Source of the DNA: Bacteroidales bacterium | GTDB taxonomy: Bacteria; Bacteroidota; Bacteroidia; Bacteroidales; Paludibacteraceae | DNA: 37,314 bases | Assembly: GCA_022784645.1 (NCBI GenBank) | Contig: JALFZG010000018.1 | Location: 1-37,314, forward strand | Reading direction: 5' to 3' | Shown: positions 32,553 to 37,314 of the stretch, in pieces | How the letters are laid out: the number at the start of each line of letters is the position of its first letter | Numbering within the stretch: the first letter of the stretch is position 1 | Made by a program: the position numbers and the translations under genes | The notes under the pieces: model-generated | What the model was told of the DNA's origin: nothing | The model's input: only the letters and a program-made list of their open reading frames with translations | Database searches by the model: none

Positions 32553-33161
32553 TTAGTCTTCGCAAACAAAAGCCCGATACAGATTGCAGCCGATGAAGTT
32601 CCCTACCACGAGGCAACCATAAAGCAGGAGCACCTCTCCTGCATGTGCGGCCAGCCAACTGAAATCAACAGTGAGGTAATAAAACGCATCGGCAATGCAG
32701 TGTGGGAAACCGCAAAGGATGAAGAGTGGCACTGCCATCAATAGCGGAATCCAATGCCCGAAATCGCGGCTCTTGCGCGCGAAAGTAACCGAAGTGGTCA
32801 TCAAGATGCCGCAGCCGATACTGAGTATCCCCGCCTTCCACGGGCCGAGCATTAACCGTCCCTCCAACAAGTGGAGGGCGGTTTCCTGCAGCGGTAGAGC
32901 CGAACAACGAGCCGCCAAGCCCACCAACAAGCAGCCGCACCAGTTGCCAACAAGAATAATCAGCAAGTCGAGCATATCGCTCCACGACTGCACAAAACCA
33001 GCCGTGCCGGTAAACAACTTGAGCTTGTAACTCACCACCGTAGCCAAGCCGAAGATAAAGAGAAACATACCCAAGGTCTTATCGGCAAGGAAACCAAAAC
33101 CAGCTATACCGATACATATACCGGCAAAGATAGCCGAACGAAAAATGGCAAATTTGTTCAT
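32553..33161 (-). CDS. Formate/nitrite (FocA/NirC) family channel, short form
   Basis: This 202-residue protein has about six membrane helices (near 9-28, 30-46, 62-82, 108-126, 136-152 and 176-196). It has the FNT markers LFTGTAG (49-55, the broken-helix FTGN-type motif) and GFPHCIADAF with the central pore His at 154. Typical FocA or NirC proteins have 260-285 residues, so this is a compact version with short loops. The transported anion (formate, nitrite, hydrosulfide or acetate) cannot be told. Its start codon lies within a 34-bp tandem duplication of the upstream gene's 3' end. Confidence 0.75.
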   Translation of the reverse strand: MNKFAIFRSAIFAGICIGIAGFGFLADKTLGMFLFIFGLATVVSYKLKLFTGTAGFVQSWSDMLDLLIILVGNWCGCLLVGLAARCSALPLQETALHLLEGRLMLGPWKAGILSIGCGILMTTSVTFARKSRDFGHWIPLLMAVPLFILCGFPHCIADAFYYLTVDFSWLAAHAGEVLLLYGCLVVGNFIGCNLYRAFVCED

Positions 33162-33240
33162 TTCTTCAAATGCGTTCTATACAATCCATCTTCATTTTTT
33201 CAGATGTGTTCTATACAATCCATCTTCATTTCTTCAAATA
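33157..33240. repeat. 34-bp tandem repeat, 2.5 copies, spanning gene end and next gene start
   Basis: Units at 33157-33190 and 33191-33224 are near-identical. A third partial copy at 33225-33240 is the 3' end of the SGNH hydrolase gene. On the minus strand each unit contains GAAGAAATGAA or GAAAAAATGAA. The last unit supplies the initiation region of the FocA-like gene. Confidence 0.9.
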
Positions 33241-33957
33241 ATCGATTACCTGCTCTGCGATTGCGCGGTGTCCTGCAATGCTTGGATGCCCTACCTGCTT
33301 ATCGATATCATGCAGCTCGAGCAAGGGGAAACCATAGTGCTTGCAGATGATGCGCATCGACTCACAAAACTCCGGTTTAAGATCCGTATTCAAAATAAAC
33401 AGCACGCGCGCGTTGGGGTAATTGAGCCGCAATGCCGCACATAGGCGAGCCATCGCCGGACGGAAATACCACATGTCGTTTTCGTCCCAATTGGCGTATT
33501 TATAATCGCCAAGCGTCTCGCCCGTCCAGCTGTCATTGGTGATGCAGCAGGAGAGGATCAAGTCGGGCTCGCCCAAATTGGCCACACGCGTATTAAACGA
33601 CCGCGGCTGATAGTTCTGGTTTTGATAACCATAATAGCCCACGGTAGAGCCACTGTAAGAATTATTCATCTCGAGCTTATAGCCCATCTGCTGAATAACC
33701 TGATACCACCACGTCTCTTCTACTCGCGTGACATCGTTGCCTTCCACATGACCGGGGTGACCAGCGGGGAAATACCAACTCTCATTGGTGGCAGGGGTGA
33801 GCCAACCATCAAATGTGCTGTAAGAATCGCCGAAGATCGTTACACGAAGCGAATCAGCCGGTACAGCCGCGGCAGCTGCTTTCTGAGGAGCTTTGGCTGA
33901 AACAGATGCTGAAAACGAGAATACAAGAAGGAGGAGATAAAAAAATTGCTTTTTCAT
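33226..33957 (-). CDS. Secreted SGNH/GDSL hydrolase
   Basis: This 243-residue protein has a signal peptide (about 1-21, ends SVSA), then an Ala-rich linker and an SGNH esterase fold. Block I is IFGDSYSTFDG, with nucleophile Ser45. The Gly/Asn oxyanion blocks are 'NNSYSGSTVG' and 'CCITNDSWTGE'. Block V is the Asp/His region 'DIDKQVGHPSIAGHRAIAEQV'. Such enzymes remove acyl groups, for example from polysaccharides or peptidoglycan. It is probably periplasmic or secreted. It lies in a co-directional run with a carboxylesterase lipoprotein, so both may handle esterified dietary or cell-wall compounds; the substrate is unknown. Confidence 0.82.
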   Translation of the reverse strand: MKKQFFYLLLLVFSFSASVSAKAPQKAAAAAVPADSLRVTIFGDSYSTFDGWLTPATNESWYFPAGHPGHVEGNDVTRVEETWWYQVIQQMGYKLEMNNSYSGSTVGYYGYQNQNYQPRSFNTRVANLGEPDLILSCCITNDSWTGETLGDYKYANWDENDMWYFRPAMARLCAALRLNYPNARVLFILNTDLKPEFCESMRIICKHYGFPLLELHDIDKQVGHPSIAGHRAIAEQVIDYLKK

Positions 33958-34043
33958 TATTTCAAAATTTATAAAGTGAGTTCACAAATTTGCTTTTATT
34001 CATGCTTGGAGTGAATGTAAAGACGCTATCCTTGCATACAATA

Positions 34044-34595
34044 TCAATACGAGTACAACGCGCAGACGACCCTATCGAACCGATTAGCGGCTATATCCTG
34101 TTCGGGAATGAGGAAAAAGAGGGAGCCGCAATCGTAAAAACGAAGATGATGCACATCGCTTTCGTCGAGCTGCAGCAAAACGCGATAACCGGGGTAGTCT
34201 TGCGCCACCTCATCGATGAAATAGGATGGCTCTCCCCATATATGGCTCACTTCTCCTCGTTTCAGAGGCGCATCCATCGGCTCGGCTTCGGGTACAGCAC
34301 TACCGCCGTCTGCATAGCGGATGGCGTGCTCGTTGAGATGGCTTCTATCAGGCGAGTAAATCACCTTGTAAAACGATTCAGGCCAACTCCCCATGCCACC
34401 ATTTGGCGCATCATAGTCGCCGAAGAAATAGTCCAAATCGGCCAACACACTCACCATGCCATCGCCATGATGAAACTGACAAATGAGCGTGAGCGGATTA
34501 TCCTCGCCATTCTCCGGATAGTCCACCCCATCGGGCAAAGCCGCAAATCCCCACCAATGTTCATCGGCCAGACTGGGTGTGATTGAGTGGCTCAT
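34044..34595 (-). CDS. DUF1963 (YwqG-like) family protein
   Basis: This 183-residue cytosolic protein has no signal peptide. 'HWWGFAALPDGVDYPENGEDNPLTLICQF' and 'YRVLLQLDESDVHHLRFYDCGSLFFLIPEQDI' match the layout of DUF1963 proteins (Trp/Pro-rich start, then 'LLQiDsD...F.D.G.l.FfI...dL'). The function of the family is not established. The ATG at 34595 (MSHSITPS) is chosen over the in-frame TTG at 34625. It follows the esterase gene by 39 bp. Confidence 0.65.
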   Translation of the reverse strand: MSHSITPSLADEHWWGFAALPDGVDYPENGEDNPLTLICQFHHGDGMVSVLADLDYFFGDYDAPNGGMGSWPESFYKVIYSPDRSHLNEHAIRYADGGSAVPEAEPMDAPLKRGEVSHIWGEPSYFIDEVAQDYPGYRVLLQLDESDVHHLRFYDCGSLFFLIPEQDIAANRFDRVVCALYSY

Positions 34596-34634
34596 GATGC
34601 TTACATTTTTTTGGAAAACCGACAAACAAAACCA

Positions 34635-36197
34635 TTAGTTATTACGCGCTCTGCGTTCGGCAAAGAACGCCTCATACAGCTGCATCTGCTTCTCGTTGGG
34701 CACACCGCCCACGCTAAAACCGTTGCGAATATAGAGCACTTTGGGGGCATCAAATCGATACTCCGGCCAATAGGGCAAGCTCTCCGAAGCTTCCAAACCA
34801 TTCGGATTCTGATACTTCGTAAAGTTTATCCAATAGGCGATCATGGCGTCGCGAATAGGTTGCTCTTCGGGTAAAATACGTTTTTCGCCAAAGTCCCAGC
34901 CATAAGCAAAAGGCATCTCAGCCACATGACTCGCGCCACCGCGGGGGCTGTCAAAACAGGTATTGGGGCTGCAATGGTCGAAGTAATACATATAGCATTT
35001 GCCCTTTCCATAACGCGTCTGCTGATTTGCCCAAGCATAGGTCGGCCAAGCAAACGAACCATCGCGGAAGATGTCGGACAGCGAGTAATACGCTTCTTGC
35101 TCGTTGGTGGCCGGATACATCGCAAGAAAACGATCGCACCAATCGGTATAGACGGAGCATACAAGCGCTTCGTAGTCGGCTACGGGCATAGGCTGAACAA
35201 ACATACTGCCTTCATCGGAGTTGGTGCCCATGAGCACGTTTACATCGTTGAATCGACCGGCTTCGTACTCTTTGTAGGCATCGCCCATAATATACTTGCC
35301 ATCGGCTACCGGCCAAAAGCCCTCCCACTTGGTGAGCTGCTGAATAGCCTGCCAATCCGCTTCACGCATCTCTTTGAGGTTAGCGCAACCGAGTTGCTCT
35401 TGCATCTTCAGCCCACCCTCTTCGGCGCTTCGTGCGTCTTGAATAGCCGTGTTGCCGTTTCGCTTATCCGATACCGGCCACATCGAACCGCCACTCTCGC
35501 TGATAGCTCCTCGGAAGAGGCCCTTACACTCGGGCGAAGCGGAGAGGATATGTACGCTGATACCACCTGCTGACTCACCCGCGATGGTGATTTTATCGGG
35601 GTCGCCACCGAAAGCGGCAATGTTATCGTGAATCCAACGGAGGGCACACACCTGATCCATGATGCCATAGTTGCCCGACATACCATAATCCGACTCCTCA
35701 CGAAGCTCTGGGTGGCTCATGAAACCAAACGCGCCCATGCGGTATTCGATGCTGCAATATACGATCCCCTCTTTGATATAATTGGCTTGAACGCCACCGT
35801 AATATCCCGTAAGGAAGCCGCCACCATGGATATTCACGAACACCGGCAGTTTGTCGTTTTTAGAAGTCGCAGGCGTACCAATGCAGAGATATAAGCAGTC
35901 TTCAGACATAGCCACCTCGCCTCCGTTTTGGTTGGGGTCAAACGGCTGAGGCGGACGATTTCCCCAGTGGTTGGCTTGATACACCGTATCCCAAGCGCTG
36001 TGCGGTACGGGGGCTTTCCAGCGCAAATCGCCAATAGGCGCCTCGGCATAGGGGATATTCATATAGAGGGCATAACCATCTTCGAGCACACCGGCAATCT
36101 CGCCTTGCGCAATGGTTGTTTGCAGGATAGGACTTTTAGATGGATGGCAGGCAGTCAATAGGACTACTGCTAATAGAAAGATAGCAATTTTTTTCAT
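34635..36197 (-). CDS. Carboxylesterase type B, lipoprotein
   Basis: This 520-residue alpha/beta-hydrolase has a lipoprotein signal (LLTAC, lipidated Cys17). The type-B esterase features are present in order: 'YMNIPYAEAPIGDLRWKAPVP', 'SEDCLYLCIGTPA', the oxyanion loop 'VNIHGGGFLTG', nucleophile Ser209 in GESAGG, the acidic residue in 'TNSDEGSMF' and the catalytic His in 'GASHVAEMPFAYG'. It would hydrolyse esters at the cell envelope; the substrate cannot be predicted. It follows the YjbR-like gene by 12 bp and is probably in the same operon. Confidence 0.88.
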   Translation of the reverse strand: MKKIAIFLLAVVLLTACHPSKSPILQTTIAQGEIAGVLEDGYALYMNIPYAEAPIGDLRWKAPVPHSAWDTVYQANHWGNRPPQPFDPNQNGGEVAMSEDCLYLCIGTPATSKNDKLPVFVNIHGGGFLTGYYGGVQANYIKEGIVYCSIEYRMGAFGFMSHPELREESDYGMSGNYGIMDQVCALRWIHDNIAAFGGDPDKITIAGESAGGISVHILSASPECKGLFRGAISESGGSMWPVSDKRNGNTAIQDARSAEEGGLKMQEQLGCANLKEMREADWQAIQQLTKWEGFWPVADGKYIMGDAYKEYEAGRFNDVNVLMGTNSDEGSMFVQPMPVADYEALVCSVYTDWCDRFLAMYPATNEQEAYYSLSDIFRDGSFAWPTYAWANQQTRYGKGKCYMYYFDHCSPNTCFDSPRGGASHVAEMPFAYGWDFGEKRILPEEQPIRDAMIAYWINFTKYQNPNGLEASESLPYWPEYRFDAPKVLYIRNGFSVGGVPNEKQMQLYEAFFAERRARNN

Positions 36198-36209
36198 AAG
36201 GATAACGGG

Positions 36210-36557
36210 TTAAGTAGTTTCTAAACGCAGTTTCTTCGGAAGTTTCTTCCATACTTCTTGATACGCATGTTCAATCAGTTCGCGAATGAGTTCATCGGGT
36301 ACAGAGCCGTTGAGGTGAATCTGGTTCCAGTATTTTTTGTTCCAATGATAAGCTCCCTCGATGGCGGAGTACGTCCCTCGCAATTCGATAGCACGTTCCG
36401 GGTCACATTTGAGCACCACCATATCGGGTTGGTCAAGCAGCAGGCAACCAAAGATTTTCCCATGCACGCGAAACGCCACGAGCGTATCATCAAACGGCAT
36501 GTCTTCGGTAGTCATTGGCAGCGCCATACAGATTTCGCGAAATTGTTCAATATGCAT
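36210..36557 (-). CDS. MmcQ/YjbR-family protein
   Basis: This 115-residue small cytosolic protein of the YjbR fold has 'MHIEQFREICMALPMTTEDMPFDDTLVAFRVHGKIFGCL', 'VVLKCDPERAIELR', 'AYHWNKKYWNQIHL' and 'PDELIRELIEHAYQEVWKKLPK', all typical. The family is often labelled DNA-binding on structural grounds, but its role is not established. The ATG at 36557 follows a good promoter, and the gene is first in the five-gene minus-strand run down to the FocA-like channel (gaps 12, 39, 86 and 64 bp). Confidence 0.88.
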   Translation of the reverse strand: MHIEQFREICMALPMTTEDMPFDDTLVAFRVHGKIFGCLLLDQPDMVVLKCDPERAIELRGTYSAIEGAYHWNKKYWNQIHLNGSVPDELIRELIEHAYQEVWKKLPKKLRLETT

Positions 36558-36574
36558 AATCAAGAATTTTGATG

Positions 36575-36606
36575 CAAAGGTACGAAGAATTTTTGGAATA
36601 GCCAAA
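36575..36606 (-). promoter_or_regulatory. Promoter of the YjbR-esterase-DUF1963-SGNH-FocA run
   Basis: The minus strand reads TTTG, a 20-nt spacer and TACCTTTG (36582-36575), 17 nt before the ATG. No other TAnnTTTG box is found in the gaps of the run, consistent with one transcript. Confidence 0.7.
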
Positions 36607-36688
36607 TTTATTTGGCATTTTAATAAAAATTCGACTTGCATCCGTAGGAAACACCTTGTGCGCTTGTGAACTACTCGTGCCCATGTGT

Positions 36689-36776
36689 GCGATGGTAACG
36701 CGATGAGAGTGCGATGAGCGTGCGATGATGTTACCTCTAATCCTCCTCAACGGTTCCTCAATGCCTCCTCATCGCG
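36689..36776. repeat. Second array with strict 11-bp period, eight units
   Basis: The plus strand divides into GCGATGGTAAC, GCGATGAGAGT, GCGATGAGCGT, GCGATGATGTT, ACCTCTAATCC, TCCTCAACGGT, TCCTCAATGCC and TCCTCATCGCG without a gap. On the minus strand the first four units end in CATCGC, the same core as the 9318-9482 array, including ACCATCGC. CCTCCTCA words are also shared, in the opposite relative orientation in both loci. Confidence 0.85.
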
Positions 36777-36920
36777 AAGTCTCCGAAAATCTCGAATTGT
36801 TGTCGGATTCCTTGCTTGCCCCGGGGGCTTTTCTGAATTGCGCTGCAAAGTTACGATGCGAATTATGGTGTTTGCAAATTTTTCGCGAAAAAAAATAAAA
36901 AAAAGTGAAAAAATCAGTCC

Positions 36921-37181
36921 ACTTTCACACTTTCACACTTTCACACATTTTGAACAGTGAAAATGCTAAAAAAAAAAATAACACATATATATAAATTATT
37001 ATTATCCCCCCTTGCCCCCCACTTTTTGCATTTTAAGCCAACGAAAAATCGGCATTTTTGTGGCCGAAAGTAGGGGTAAAATGGATAGGAAACGGGGTAT
37101 TTTTGCCCAAAAGTGGGGTAAAAATTTTTCAAAAGGTAGTTCAGCATACAAAAATGTGTGAAAGTGTGAAAGTGTGAAAGT
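36921..37181. repeat. 31-bp inverted repeat of TTTCACAC units around about 200 bp
   Basis: The left arm 36921-36951 consists of three TTTCACAC octamers plus ATTTT. The right arm 37151-37181 is its perfect reverse complement. The 199 bp between are A/T-rich with poly-A and poly-C runs and a TCGGC/GCCGA hairpin. Minus-strand open frames here translate to low-complexity His/Phe/Thr words and are not supported as genes. The gap 36558-37314 contains no supported gene. Confidence 0.9.
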
Positions 37182-37314
37182 AGCGGGGTGGTCTTGGAAG
37201 AGGAGAGTGACAAATGCGCTTTTCGTGTTATCATATAAAGCGTAAAACAATGCAAAATGCAGAAAAATACAGTTTTTTGGCTGTTTTTTTCATTTTTTTT
37301 GCCTTAAGATTTGC

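Noticed and set aside
33990..34586. Long plus-strand open frame of 198 codons opposite DUF1963
   Set aside because: The minus-strand frame has clear DUF1963 pattern and operon context; the plus frame is its complement shadow.
36941..37255. Minus-strand open frames with His/Phe/Thr-rich translations
   Set aside because: Their sequence is the translation of the TTTCACAC inverted repeat and poly-A/poly-C runs; low complexity and no promoter or family match.

Overview
The window looks like chromosomal DNA of a member of the order Bacteroidales. The main evidence is the promoters. At least twelve genes are preceded by the Bacteroidetes -7 element TAnnTTTG, and most of these have a TTTG or TTG -33 element 19-20 nt upstream. 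The gene content agrees: a PiT transporter with a PhoU-like tail, two TonB-dependent receptors with carboxypeptidase-regulatory N-domains, DUF4831 and DUF4835/PorD-like proteins, pyruvate phosphate dikinase, and an MDH of the Bacteroidetes type. No rRNA, tRNA, CRISPR array or prophage was recognised.

Layout. 1-155: edge of an insertion sequence with the start of an IS3-like transposase orfA. 183-9307: a phosphate-starvation block, with a PiT phosphate transporter, an outer-membrane lipoprotein and a TonB-dependent receptor on the minus strand, and a divergent PhoB/PhoR-type two-component pair. 9308-9683: a gene-free repeat locus. 9684-12159: cdsA and ettA. 12301-17597: lon and ppdK. 17747-19784: tilS and aroE. 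19847-24335: an operon of DUF4831, DUF4835/PorD-like, recN and an AraC regulator. 24519-27011: a second TonB-type receptor. 27201-28384: an orphan receiver protein and an HPt protein. 28633-31084: mdh and sdaA on the minus strand. 31172-32125: an aldo/keto reductase. 32126-32552: a duplicated, hairpin-rich intergenic region. 32553-36557: a five-gene minus-strand run (YjbR-like, carboxylesterase, DUF1963, SGNH hydrolase, FocA/NirC-like channel). 36558-37314: a second gene-free repeat locus.

How the genes work together. The strongest systems-level signal is a local Pho regulon. The promoters of the PiT gene and of the TonB receptor carry the same architecture: a -7 box, then, exactly 12 bp upstream, four TTACA-like half-sites spaced 11 bp apart. 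That is the geometry of PhoB/PhoP boxes. The kinase/regulator pair that would read them sits divergently next to the receptor and has two further 11-bp-spaced TTACA sites upstream. This predicts that the receptor/lipoprotein pair takes up a phosphorus source across the outer membrane when phosphate is scarce, and PiT imports the phosphate across the inner membrane.

The second unusual signal is a family of intergenic arrays with strict 11-bp periodicity (9318-9482 and 36689-36776). Each is followed by a short-period tandem repeat (9-bp CGTTACAAA; 8-bp TTTCACAC, the latter as a long inverted repeat). Several other intergenic regions carry young tandem duplications of 22, 34, 43 and about 140 bp. 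The remaining genes are ordinary housekeeping or metabolic genes.
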